64,000 bases of DNA, from NCBI GenBank assembly GCA_965366625.1, contig CBDUGP010000004.1, forward strand, positions 124,001-188,000, in the 5' to 3' direction. The DNA is from JAUIJL01 sp965366625 (lineage in GTDB: Bacteria; Acidobacteriota; Thermoanaerobaculia; Multivoradales; J023). This document shows, piece by piece, positions 16,208 through 24,821 of the stretch. The notes under the pieces were generated by a model that did no database searches, was not told the origin of the DNA, and saw only the letters and a program-made list of their open reading frames with translations. The position numbers were made by a program, and so were the translations under genes. Each line of letters starts with the position of its first letter. Position 1 is the stretch's first letter.

Positions 16208-16526
16208 GGGGATGCTCCTTTAGCTGCGAGGTAACTTGGGGATTGAGATAAAAAATATATTGGCGAGGTCAGTGGGTGACTGGCTCTCGACCGTATGTTT
16301 AACCTACAAGCAAACAGTGTGCCAGGTTCTGAAATCCCGGAATTCGGCCACCCATAAGGGTCGTTCCTCGATTGGCAACAAAGAGGTGGGAATTGCGTTA
16401 CCCATCGATCACGAATTTTGTGCAGCCACTTACCCGGATTGTGGGACAAAGTGGCAATTTTGGGTGGCCGATCCCCCGGATTTCGGGGACAGGGGGCGGC
16501 TGCCGGTTCTGAGTCGGATCTCGAAA
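16208..16526 (-). promoter_or_regulatory. Regulatory region between radical SAM gene and peptide gene
   Basis: This 319-bp region has no convincing ORF on either strand. From upstream to downstream on the minus strand it holds a 5-bp GC hairpin (CCCCG/CGGGG, near 16473-16487) just after the radical SAM stop. Next comes a widely spaced inverted repeat with 9-bp arms (GGGTGGCCG at 16462-16470, CGGCCACCC at 16345-16353). The sigma-54 promoter at 16310-16324, an A+T-rich leader and the SD of the peptide gene follow. The inverted-repeat arms lie about 50 and 170 bp upstream of the predicted transcription start, where activator-binding sites are expected. Confidence 0.5.
16310..16324 (-). promoter_or_regulatory. 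Sigma-54 (RpoN) promoter of the peptide gene
   Basis: On the minus strand the sequence CTGGCACACTGTTTGCTT contains TGGCAC, five bases, then TTGC. This matches the -24/-12 consensus TGGCAC-N5-TTGC at all ten core positions with the correct spacing. Transcription would start near 16298, giving a leader of about 90 nt before the SD and ATG at 16207. Two sigma-54 activators are encoded in this window (2126-3466 and 24822-26228), though neither is adjacent. Confidence 0.82.
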
Positions 16527-18026
16527 CTACAGGTCGCAGACCCGATCGTTGAGATCGATCGCCTTCTCTCCACTGCGGAATGCCACATACGCATCGGCAA
16601 TGCTGGCCCGAAAACGTGAGGCGTAACCGTCGCAGTAGTTGGCGTGCATGGTGCCCCGCTGGCCGAGGGCCAGAATGGCGCAGCCGCCGCCGCAGTGCAA
16701 AGCGTAGCGGCAGCGTCGGCAAACCGGATTGCTGGCGACCGACCTGCTTCGCCACTCTTGCTTGATCTCGTGCTGAAAGTGGATCTCGGCGTTGGCATCA
16801 ACGTGGGCAAAACGAATCTTTTGATCCCCCGTCCGCTCCCAACAAGCGTAGACGTCACCGAAGGTATCGAAGATATACATCTGGTCGTGGGCGCCGCAGA
16901 AGCTCGGTCGAAGGCTTGGGGTAATTTCCTTTTGGTCGAAGATCTGCCGCGCTCGGACGCGGATTCCTTCGTCTGGCCGACCGATGAATTTCATATTGGG
17001 AAAGTTCTGGCGCAGCTTGTTCAGCTCTTGATCCAGCTGCCAGGAGTTGAACGTGGTCTTGCGGTCCGTCTGGTCATTGCTGGCATGAATTGGAGCGGTG
17101 TAGGCGCTGAAATTACGAAAGTCCATCCAGCCGCGGGAAACCATCTCGTCGGCCAACGGAGGCAAGTCGCCGATATTGCCTCGATCGATGTTGAGTCGGA
17201 TGTTGATGTTTACACCGCGCTTCAGCGCGAGATCCACATTGGCAGCGATCTTGTCAAAGGAACCGGAGCCGTCGGCATAGATTCGCCGCTTGTCGTGCTC
17301 CTCGGGAGGCCCGTCGAGGGTGACCTGGATGCTCGTAATGCCGTCCGGACCCAGAAGGTCTTCGTAGGCTTCCAGCTCGGTGGCGTTCGAGACCGCCCAG
17401 AGCTTGGCTTTGCCGATCTCGAGGGCGCGATCCATGATCCGCTGCACGGTTTCTCGATTGCGGGCCAGCAAAGGCTCTCCACCGAAGAATCCGATATCCC
17501 TGACTCGATTCGGATCCTCTTTCAATCCGTGCTTTGCTTCGATTCCCGGCATGGCGTCGAAATATCGATCGACCATCTCCGTCGACATGGTTTTCAGCAG
17601 ATGTTTAAAACCGTCGTTTGTGCGCATGTGGTCCTGAAAACAATAGGAACAGCGCAAATTGCAGTTGTAGGTGGGCATGAATATATAACTGGGCGCGCGG
17701 TTCTTGGCACGCTCGTGCAGCTTGAGGGCCAAGCGGGAAAAGAAGTCCTCTTCTTTGTCCCGATCCAGGGGGGTCAGATAACCCCGCTTTTCGAGCAGCC
17801 GGAGCACGTCGTCGCCCGGGGGCACCGTTTCCGTGGGCAAGTCCGGCTCGGAGGTCCATTCTCCGTAGAGCGGTTTGGGTGGACGTTTGCTTTCAAGACT
17901 TCGCAGGTAGTTGGCGACCCGTCTCGAGACCCGGTCGTAAGCACCGGTGTAGCCGTGGACGAGCAACATTTCATCACGGCTGTCGGGAAGGTCGACATAG
18001 ATCGTGTAACTGCTGGTTCGGAGCAT
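16527..18026 (-). CDS. Radical SAM/SPASM peptide-modifying enzyme (putative)
   Basis: This 499-residue enzyme has the radical SAM cluster CNLRCSYC (C122, C126, C129), which binds the S-adenosylmethionine-activating 4Fe-4S cluster. The barrel follows (GFFGGEPLL; QVTLDGPPEEHD). A C-terminal SPASM domain carries extra Cys ligands: SFCGAHD, YACWE, CRRCRYALHCGGGC (CxxCx5CxxxC) and a late NYCDGY. The N-terminal ~100 residues precede the radical SAM core as in peptide maturases such as anSME/PqqE-like enzymes and might recognise a leader peptide; that cannot be shown by eye. The ATG has an AAAGAGG SD 7 nt upstream. Immediately downstream on the same strand is the 78-codon Cys-containing peptide gene, its likely substrate. 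The type of bond formed is unknown. Confidence 0.93.
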   Translation of the reverse strand: MLRTSSYTIYVDLPDSRDEMLLVHGYTGAYDRVSRRVANYLRSLESKRPPKPLYGEWTSEPDLPTETVPPGDDVLRLLEKRGYLTPLDRDKEEDFFSRLALKLHERAKNRAPSYIFMPTYNCNLRCSYCFQDHMRTNDGFKHLLKTMSTEMVDRYFDAMPGIEAKHGLKEDPNRVRDIGFFGGEPLLARNRETVQRIMDRALEIGKAKLWAVSNATELEAYEDLLGPDGITSIQVTLDGPPEEHDKRRIYADGSGSFDKIAANVDLALKRGVNINIRLNIDRGNIGDLPPLADEMVSRGWMDFRNFSAYTAPIHASNDQTDRKTTFNSWQLDQELNKLRQNFPNMKFIGRPDEGIRVRARQIFDQKEITPSLRPSFCGAHDQMYIFDTFGDVYACWERTGDQKIRFAHVDANAEIHFQHEIKQEWRSRSVASNPVCRRCRYALHCGGGCAILALGQRGTMHANYCDGYASRFRASIADAYVAFRSGEKAIDLNDRVCDL

Positions 18027-18187
18027 GGTGGGACCTCTTTCAAAGCAACCGGGGTAGGGAAGTCCGAGCTGTCGGCGAGGATCGAAGCTCGCAACAGGTC
18101 GAATAGACGAAATAGAGGGACGAGTTTACCGTTTTTAGGGGCAAAGAGTTCGTATGTCCCCTCAGATATCTCAGTCTTGGCGGTATC

Positions 18188-20605
18188 TCAGTCTTCGCGC
18201 AAGATGTCCATCGGATTGAGTGAACGCAATCGGCGGGTCGCTAGGAAGACCGCGCCGGTGGCGAGCAACATCAACCAAATGGCAGCGGCCACCAAAGATC
18301 CCAAATGCGGCGGCTCGGCATTTTCGAAAAGTAGGGTGGCCGCCGCGTCAGCGGAGAGAAAACCGGCTAGGGCCCCGACGCCGATGCCGAGAGTGGTATC
18401 GATTAGGATCGGTCTCAAGGTTTCGCGCCAAAGCGATTTGGGTGGCGCGCCGATGGCCGCTCGTATCCCCATTTCCCGAAATCTCTGCTGGACTCGATAA
18501 TTGGCGACGGCCCACAATCCGGAGGTGATCAAGGCGAGGCCGAGGATCGTCAGAGCGAGGCTGAGGAAGGTGAGAATGCGCTCTTTTTCGGTGGTGCGGT
18601 CGACCCATTCCTGGAGGGGGTGAAGGTCCTCAACCACCAACCGGGGGTCGAGGTCGGCCAGGGTTTGGTGAATCGCGGCGCGGTCGCCTTCGAGCTTTGG
18701 GTTCTCGCTTTGGGCAAGCAAATAAGCGTGCAGTCGCGGAAGCTGGGTATAGGCCACGTAAACGGCGGGCTGCGGGGCCTCGGAAAGGGAGAGTCGGCGG
18801 ATATCACCCACCACCCCGGCCACCCGAAAAGGGGCATTGAGAAAGCTGAGTTCCAACGTGGTGTTGAGATCATGCCCCAGCTGCAGGCGATCGGCCAAGG
18901 ACCGGCTGATCCAAATAGGTTGAGTGGATTCGTCCGCAGACCGAGTCAGATCCTCGGGCAACACACCTCGGCCTCGAATCATGGGAATGCCCAGGGATTC
19001 GAAGGTCCGCGGTCCGACGCCGTCCAAACCGACCAAAATACCGATGTCGTCTTCGGTTCGAGCTTCGATGGTGAGCACCGACCCGCTCATGGGTGGAAAC
19101 CGAATGATGCCTGCTTTTTCGATCTGAGGCAGGCTTTCGAGGGCGCGAACCGCGTGCTCGTAGAGAGACGGATCCCTAGGACCTCCGAGAGCTACGGATT
19201 GGCGCAGAGTAGCGACCCATACGCGATCGGCTGAAAAACCGGGGTCGATGCTGACCAAACGCAAGAAGCCGAGGGTTACGGTGATCGCGGTGGTCAGAAT
19301 CAGCACGCCGGCGGTCACCTCGAGGCACAGCAGTCGGCGGTGCCAGAGGTTTCTCCTCTGGGGAGATCTGATCCCGGTGCCGATGGCATAGGCGCGCAAA
19401 GGGGCGCCCAATCGGGGGATAAAGCTGAAGAGCAAGGCCATCAAAACACACAGGCCGATCGCAAAGAGGATGCCGTCGGCCTGCACGTGGACCTCTTGAA
19501 GTCGGCGTTCCTGGCTCAGGCTTCGGAGCTGCTCGAGCAGGAAGTGTGCGCCGGCTAAGCCGGGTAGGCAGGCGAGCCCGGCGAGCAACAAACCCTCGAC
19601 CAACAAGAGTCGGTTGATCGCCCATGGGGTCGCCCCAAAGGCAGCCCGCAGGGCCAGCTCGCCGGCTCGTTCATGGTGTCGTGCCGACAACAAAATTGCG
19701 ACGTTGACGCAGGCGGCGAGCAGCACTAAGAGGGTCAGCACGATCAGGGTCGTGAGCGCTTTGCGATATGGGGCTATCGCTAGATCCGTGGCTCGCTCCG
19801 TCCGGAAGTGCCAGCCGGTAAAAATGGCAGGATACTTTTTGCCGAGGGCCGAGGCAGTCGCTTGGCCTTGTTGCTGCAGGCGGGTGAGATCTTCGCTGCG
19901 GTGTAACCGCCCCACCAAGTGGAAAGACCGCCCGGCGTAGTCGTTGCGCTCAGGGGTCCATGCGCGGGGTAAGACGCTCAACACCTCTACCCGATCCCAT
20001 ACCAAGGGTTTGCCGATCGGCTGTTCGTCGGGCAGCACCCCGACGACTTCCGCGCGCACCAGACCACCGCCGAAATCCAATCGGGCGTCGAGCTTTCCCA
20101 GGTCGGGGTCCGAGCCGAAATGGGTTCGCCACACCCGATGGCTGATCAGAATCGCCAGTCGGGATTCCGGTTGCTCGTCTTCGGTGACGAAATCTCGGCC
20201 GACCACCGGTTGGATGCCCAGGGTTTTCAAGAAGTTGGTGGTTACCCGGGCGCCGACCAAGCTGGCCGCCGGCCGGTCGTCGAGCCAGAGGACGGGCAGG
20301 ATGGGTCGAGAAGCGGCCAGCTCAGCGAGTTCGGCGAGTTCGGATGAAATAGAGGCGTGGAAGCCGAGGGAGCTGGAGCGCCCTAAGCTCGTTTGCCCCT
20401 GAAGATCCTCCCACAGCACCACCAGTCGCTCTGAGTCGGGAAAAGAAAACGGTGAGAGCCACAACGGACCGAGGGTGCTGAAGAGCGCGGTGGCGGCAGC
20501 ACAGGTCAAAGCCAGGATGCCGATGGCGGCCACGGCTACCCGAGGGTAACGGAGGATCTGACGCCAGCTCCACAATAAATCACGCATTGATAACAAATCA
20601 CGCAT
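18188..20605 (-). CDS. ADOP-type MacB/FtsX permease
   Basis: This is an 805-residue inner-membrane protein of the MacB_PCD/FtsX type, with two permease modules in one chain as in acidobacterial duplicated orphan permeases. An N-terminal membrane helix (VAVAAIGILALTCAAATALF) precedes a large periplasmic domain (IQPVVGRDFVTEDEQ, ILISHRVWRTHFG). Further helix clusters lie near the middle and at the end, with the motif ARHHERAGELALRAAFGA. No ATPase is adjacent. The preferred ATG at 20605 has GAGAGA upstream; an 18-bp near-duplication provides a second in-frame ATG at 20587. The frame is open to 20755 but that extension is Cys/Arg-rich and unlike the family. It lies 160 bp upstream of the radical SAM gene on the same strand. 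Substrate is unknown; a link to the peptide is only possible. Confidence 0.9.
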   Translation of the reverse strand: MRDLLSMRDLLWSWRQILRYPRVAVAAIGILALTCAAATALFSTLGPLWLSPFSFPDSERLVVLWEDLQGQTSLGRSSSLGFHASISSELAELAELAASRPILPVLWLDDRPAASLVGARVTTNFLKTLGIQPVVGRDFVTEDEQPESRLAILISHRVWRTHFGSDPDLGKLDARLDFGGGLVRAEVVGVLPDEQPIGKPLVWDRVEVLSVLPRAWTPERNDYAGRSFHLVGRLHRSEDLTRLQQQGQATASALGKKYPAIFTGWHFRTERATDLAIAPYRKALTTLIVLTLLVLLAACVNVAILLSARHHERAGELALRAAFGATPWAINRLLLVEGLLLAGLACLPGLAGAHFLLEQLRSLSQERRLQEVHVQADGILFAIGLCVLMALLFSFIPRLGAPLRAYAIGTGIRSPQRRNLWHRRLLCLEVTAGVLILTTAITVTLGFLRLVSIDPGFSADRVWVATLRQSVALGGPRDPSLYEHAVRALESLPQIEKAGIIRFPPMSGSVLTIEARTEDDIGILVGLDGVGPRTFESLGIPMIRGRGVLPEDLTRSADESTQPIWISRSLADRLQLGHDLNTTLELSFLNAPFRVAGVVGDIRRLSLSEAPQPAVYVAYTQLPRLHAYLLAQSENPKLEGDRAAIHQTLADLDPRLVVEDLHPLQEWVDRTTEKERILTFLSLALTILGLALITSGLWAVANYRVQQRFREMGIRAAIGAPPKSLWRETLRPILIDTTLGIGVGALAGFLSADAAATLLFENAEPPHLGSLVAAAIWLMLLATGAVFLATRRLRSLNPMDILRED

Positions 20606-20622
20606 CGATCTCTCGTGACCGA
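20587..20622. repeat. 18-bp tandem near-duplication containing the start codon of the ADOP permease
   Basis: On the minus strand ATGCGTGATTTGTTATCA is followed directly by ATGCGTGATTTATTGTGG, so MRDLLS is followed by MRDLLW. The first 11 bases are identical between copies. The duplication gives two alternative in-frame starts at 20605 and 20587; the repeated 18-bp units themselves span roughly 20570-20605. Confidence 0.6.
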
Positions 20623-20959
20623 AGCTGAAGGTGAATTTGCGCTTGCATTGTAAATCCTCGGCTAGATCCTCTGGTATGAAGAGAGCTTTCTGGATCGTGG
20701 TGGAGATGGGGCAGCGCGGCCGGCATTCGAGAATTATCCTGCATCGCGAGCACAATGGAAAGTGTCGTACTCAGGATTGAAATTCCTGCGGATATTCATC
20801 ACCCTATGCTCAAGAATGGGTGGTCCGTCTCGGTGGCTTGGAATCCGGGCGGCTCTTTTTCGCGGGTCGACGATTAGCGGCTCGTTCCCGGTTCAAGGGT
20901 GAGTTCTTCCTTCCACCGAGCTCAAACGCCGAGCGTGTAGTGTCGAGTGTGGGGTGTTG

Positions 20960-23900
20960 ATGCATCGATTTTCCCGAACTGACTTGGTGTCCGAATCTCT
21001 GGTAGTGATCGTCTACTTTGAGCTGAGGCGTAACTTGCGCAGCTTCAGATTCTTGGTCAGCGGCGGCTTGCTGGCTTTGTTGGTGGCCCTCGCGGTGTGG
21101 GTGGGTTTGGCGGACTATCGGCTGCGGGTTGAAGCTTACGACGACAAATTGCAAGAGCAGGGCTCGAGCCTGGCGTTCGGCAACGTCTATTCGAGCTTGC
21201 AGCCGATCATTTCGAAGAAGCCCAATCCTTTGGCGATCTTCGAACGCGGTGTGGACGGCCAGGAAGGCACCGAGGTTCGGATTACCGTGGTGGAGGTGCC
21301 GACCAAAGCCACCGGGCGGCATCGGGGCAATCCCTATCTTTCCCGATTGATCGGCCTGGACGTGACCACGGTGATCAAATTGGTGCTCGGCCTCGGTGCT
21401 CTTTTGCTGACCTTTGATTCCATGGTCGGCGATCACAGTCGGTCCCGGGCGCAGGTCTTGCTGGCCCACGGGGCGACGCCGTCGGAGATTCTGCTCGGCA
21501 AAGTCTTGGCGGTGATCGGGAGTTTGGTGTTTTCGCTAGTCGTAGCCCTCGGCCCGGCGACGATTTGGTTGATCGCGGTTGGTGTGTTGGATTGGGACTT
21601 GAGGAGCTTGGCCCATCTGACCGGTTTGTTTGGGGCCTATTTGGCCTACGGTTTGACCATGGCGTTGGTGGGCTTGGCGATTTCGCTGCGAGCCCCAACG
21701 GTTGCCCGCTCCCTGATTTACGCTACCTTCGCCTGGTTTATCTTGGTCGTTCTTCTGCCCTTGAGCCTCACCGCCGGGGTGACCGCCATCGCCGACACGA
21801 ACCTCGAGCCGTTGGCAGTTGAAAAGGAAGTCGCGCGGTTGGAGGCGCAGAAAGCGTTTGATCTGAACCGAATTTTGCGCCAGGACCCGATCCGAGTGGA
21901 GACCTCCGGCCATCGGTCGGTCAGCAATACGGTGGGTGAAAACGGAGCGGTGCTGCGGCGATTCGGCTCACCGGCCTTCAACGATTCCTTGGCCCGTTAT
22001 TTCGTTGAGGAAGTTCGTCTTGGGCGGCTCTATGCGGAGCGGATCCACGGGTTACGGCTGCGGGCCGAGCAGGAGTCCGCCGGCTGGCTTCACTCCCTCG
22101 GTTGGATGGCAGCGATTCTGCCCGGCCAGTTGCTGGACCAAATGGCTTCGACGATGGCCGGTACCACCAGCGCGGATCATCGTCGTTTCGTCGAAAGCGC
22201 CCAAACCTATCGTCAAATTTTCCTCGCCTATCTGGAACGTAAGGGGGCGGTAGGCTCTTGGCGTTGGTTCACCGACGACCCTGAGCAAGGCTCACCTTGG
22301 ACAACTTTTTTTGGCGTTCAGCCCGAAGAGGTGACCCGAGAGAATATCGGCGAAGCGATCCAACGCTGGGGTGAAGAAGACGTTCAGGCGAAGGTCAGCG
22401 CCACGGTGAGAGATCGACTACAGAAGGATCCTCGTTTCGACGTCTCGGATTTGCCGGTTTTCCGGCCGGATACCGGCGAAGGATCAGCCCGGCGCCTGAT
22501 GGCCGCGGGGGCGTCGATCATCATGGTCGGCATCATCTGGCTGCTGGTGCTCGATTCGGCTCGTCAAAATAGGGTGCTCTATCCCAACGCGGAGTCCTTG
22601 AGGAGCGGTGCGGGATCTTCCGGGGGTTCTGGGATGTCGTTCTCCCAGAGGGTTTTGCGATCGACTTTCCGCCGGTGGGCTCTGTGGCAGCGATCGATCT
22701 TCCTGGCCGAGCTGTTGGGCATCGTACGCCAGCTCAAATGGCGCGCCGCCTCCGTGCTGGTGATCGCCACCATGATGATTGGAGCGTCTGTTTTTGCCAT
22801 TCGTTTTCAGACCCTATCGGCAGACCGAGATCAAACACAGGCGGATTACGAGCAGCAGCTGGAAGGGACCAACTTGGCCGAGCTGCTGAGGATCCATCAC
22901 AAGCTGCAGCGCCCGGCTTGGTCGTTGGGATTTCTAATCGACGGCGGGGAAAGGCTGAAACCCTCGCTGTACCAGGTTCCGTTGACCACGTGGTTTCGCC
23001 CCGAGCTGACCATCCCTCCCCTGGATTTGCTGCGCTTATCCACGGTGCCGTCACCGGATTGGTCTTTCGTGCTGCGGGTGGTTCTTTCCTTGGTGACGTT
23101 CTTTCTCGGTTACGACGCCCTGGCGGGGCGCAGGTTGTCCCGTTGCCGGGCCCAATTGGCCGGCGGTGCTTCCCTATTCAGAATCGCCGTGAGCAAAGGG
23201 TTTGCCCTGTGGACGGCGTTGGCGCTTCCTTTTCTGGTCGGCGGGGTTTTGGGTTTGGTGGTTTTGGGTTTGCACGGCCTGCCCGCACTGTCGGGGGAGG
23301 AATTAGGCAAATTGGTGGTTTTTGCCTTGATCGGTCTTTGGGCTTTGATGCTTTACGTATTGCTGACGCTGGTGATTTCGGTTTGGTTGGGAACCGCAGA
23401 AAAGGCTTTGGTGACCCTGATTCTGCTCTGGATCAGCGCGGTGTCTGTGATTCCCTCCGCGGCGGGCATTCTGGTCATGAACTTCGATCCTCTGCCCACG
23501 GAATGGCAGCTCCAAGCGGACTTAAACGAGATTCGAATTCAGGCCGAGTCCAAAGAAGGGGCGGGAAATTTTCGTCGTATGGAATGGGGCTGGGCCGACG
23601 GTTTCGCGGCAGAAAAACGGGCCGCGGAAATCCACCGCCAACGGCGAGACGAGCAAGAGGCCTTGGGGCGGGAGTATGTGGGGCGTCAATTGGCCCAATC
23701 GGAGCTGGCGGAGCTGTTGGCCTGTTTGTCACCTATGAGTCTCTTGCAGCACAGCCTTCAGAGTTTCTTAGGTTCCGGGATCTACCGCCAATATGCCTTC
23801 ATAGAACAGGCTCGGCACTTCGAACAGCGGTTGTCCTCATGGGTCCGGGAGCAGGATTCAAAAGACCCTGAAAGCCCCCACCTTTCGTTTTTCCCCAGAT

Positions 23901-24091
23901 ATTTTTCTCGGCAGCCGGTAGATGCGGCAACCATGCCTCGTTTTGAATTCAGTGAGCCGAGCCTCATCGAAGGTTTGCGGAGAGCCACCTTGCCGTTACT
24001 GATCCTCGCGTTGTTGACCCTTGCCTTGGCCTCCTTCTTACCGTGGATTCTCGAGCATAGGCTGGCGAACGAGAAAGGACGTCTCGAATGA
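20960..24091 (+). CDS. Double-module ABC-2 type permease
   Basis: This 1043-residue membrane protein contains two successive permease halves. Each begins with a cytoplasmic lead (IVYFELRRNLRSFRF; LAELLGIVRQLKWRAASVLVI) and a first membrane helix. A large extracytoplasmic loop follows, then a helix cluster with a conserved-looking segment (FDSMVGDHSRSRAQVLLAHGATPSEILLGK near 155; YDALAGRRLSRCRAQLAGGASLFRIAVSK near 720). The two halves align with each other in order and spacing, as in a fused dimer of an ABC-2/DUF3526-like permease. The ATPase gene overlaps its stop by ATGA. An upstream GTG at 20954 is in frame, but the ATG at 20960 is preferred. The substrate is unknown. Confidence 0.85.
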   Translation: MHRFSRTDLVSESLVVIVYFELRRNLRSFRFLVSGGLLALLVALAVWVGLADYRLRVEAYDDKLQEQGSSLAFGNVYSSLQPIISKKPNPLAIFERGVDGQEGTEVRITVVEVPTKATGRHRGNPYLSRLIGLDVTTVIKLVLGLGALLLTFDSMVGDHSRSRAQVLLAHGATPSEILLGKVLAVIGSLVFSLVVALGPATIWLIAVGVLDWDLRSLAHLTGLFGAYLAYGLTMALVGLAISLRAPTVARSLIYATFAWFILVVLLPLSLTAGVTAIADTNLEPLAVEKEVARLEAQKAFDLNRILRQDPIRVETSGHRSVSNTVGENGAVLRRFGSPAFNDSLARYFVEEVRLGRLYAERIHGLRLRAEQESAGWLHSLGWMAAILPGQLLDQMASTMAGTTSADHRRFVESAQTYRQIFLAYLERKGAVGSWRWFTDDPEQGSPWTTFFGVQPEEVTRENIGEAIQRWGEEDVQAKVSATVRDRLQKDPRFDVSDLPVFRPDTGEGSARRLMAAGASIIMVGIIWLLVLDSARQNRVLYPNAESLRSGAGSSGGSGMSFSQRVLRSTFRRWALWQRSIFLAELLGIVRQLKWRAASVLVIATMMIGASVFAIRFQTLSADRDQTQADYEQQLEGTNLAELLRIHHKLQRPAWSLGFLIDGGERLKPSLYQVPLTTWFRPELTIPPLDLLRLSTVPSPDWSFVLRVVLSLVTFFLGYDALAGRRLSRCRAQLAGGASLFRIAVSKGFALWTALALPFLVGGVLGLVVLGLHGLPALSGEELGKLVVFALIGLWALMLYVLLTLVISVWLGTAEKALVTLILLWISAVSVIPSAAGILVMNFDPLPTEWQLQADLNEIRIQAESKEGAGNFRRMEWGWADGFAAEKRAAEIHRQRRDEQEALGREYVGRQLAQSELAELLACLSPMSLLQHSLQSFLGSGIYRQYAFIEQARHFEQRLSSWVREQDSKDPESPHLSFFPRYFSRQPVDAATMPRFEFSEPSLIEGLRRATLPLLILALLTLALASFLPWILEHRLANEKGRLE

Positions 24092-24807
24092 TTCGCGCGA
24101 TCGATTTGTCAAAAAGATATCGGGACGGCCATTTGGCTCTGGATGCGCTGAATATCGAGGTGGGTGCCGGGGAACTCTACTGCTTGCTCGGTGCTCAGGG
24201 CTCGGGAAAAACAACCGCGGTCCATTTGTTGTTGGGATTGACCGAGCCGACCTCGGGTCGGGCTGAGATCGCCGGCTTCGACGTGCGCACGGATACCCAA
24301 CGCGCCCGCCAAGCGATTTGTTATTTGCCGGCGGATTTTGCCTTCTACGAGTCGTTGACGGCCCGTGAGAACCTGAGCATGTTCGCCCGGTTGGGAGGGC
24401 GCAAAGGTTTCTCCCGGCGCGATGAGAATCTGGCGTTGCGGGAGGTGGGTCTGACGGAAAAAGCCTTCGACCACTTGGTGGGCTCTTACAGCCGAGGCAT
24501 GCGCCAAAAGCTCGCGGTGGCCGTTGCCCTGCTGCGCGGCGCACCGGTGTGGATCCTCGATGAGACGTTTTCGGGCTTGGATCCTCAGACTTCCGCCGAG
24601 TTGGTCGAGCTATTACAAGCCGCGCGCGACGAAGGGCGATCCGTGCTGTGGGCCACCCAAGACTTGTTCCGGGCTAAGGAGCTGGCGGATTCCGTGGGCA
24701 TCCTCAAGGAGGGTCGTCAGGTGCTGTCCTACTCCCGGGAAGAACTCGGTTATCAGGATCTCGAACAGCTCTATCTCGACTACATGCGCGGTGGCGGCAT
24801 CGGCTGA
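24088..24807 (+). CDS. ABC transporter ATP-binding protein
   Basis: This 239-residue ATPase is the partner of the fused permease upstream, with which it shares a 4-bp start/stop overlap. It has Walker A GAQGSGKTT, signature SYSRGMRQK, Walker B VWILDE followed by TFSGLD, where Thr replaces the usual Pro after the catalytic Glu. In place of the switch His it has WATQDLF, so Gln replaces it. Those two departures could slow hydrolysis. The operon (20960-24807) is transcribed divergently from the ADOP permease and convergent with the sigma-54 activator gene. The function (export versus uptake) cannot be read, but ABC-2 systems are mostly exporters. Confidence 0.92.
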   Translation: MIRAIDLSKRYRDGHLALDALNIEVGAGELYCLLGAQGSGKTTAVHLLLGLTEPTSGRAEIAGFDVRTDTQRARQAICYLPADFAFYESLTARENLSMFARLGGRKGFSRRDENLALREVGLTEKAFDHLVGSYSRGMRQKLAVAVALLRGAPVWILDETFSGLDPQTSAELVELLQAARDEGRSVLWATQDLFRAKELADSVGILKEGRQVLSYSREELGYQDLEQLYLDYMRGGGIG

Positions 24808-24821
24808 GCCGAGATGAGGGC

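Noticed and set aside
16644..18500. Plus-strand frame of 618 codons opposite the radical SAM gene
   Set aside because: It runs antisense through the radical SAM coding region and has no recognisable motifs. The minus-strand frame has all catalytic Cys motifs.
20810..21469. Minus-strand frame of 219 codons overlapping the permease start
   Set aside because: It is His/Gln-rich and antisense to the permease, with no supporting motif.
22675..23871. Plus-strand frame of 398 codons inside the fused permease gene
   Set aside because: It is an Arg/Gly-rich alternative frame of the permease, whose own frame has clear membrane helices.
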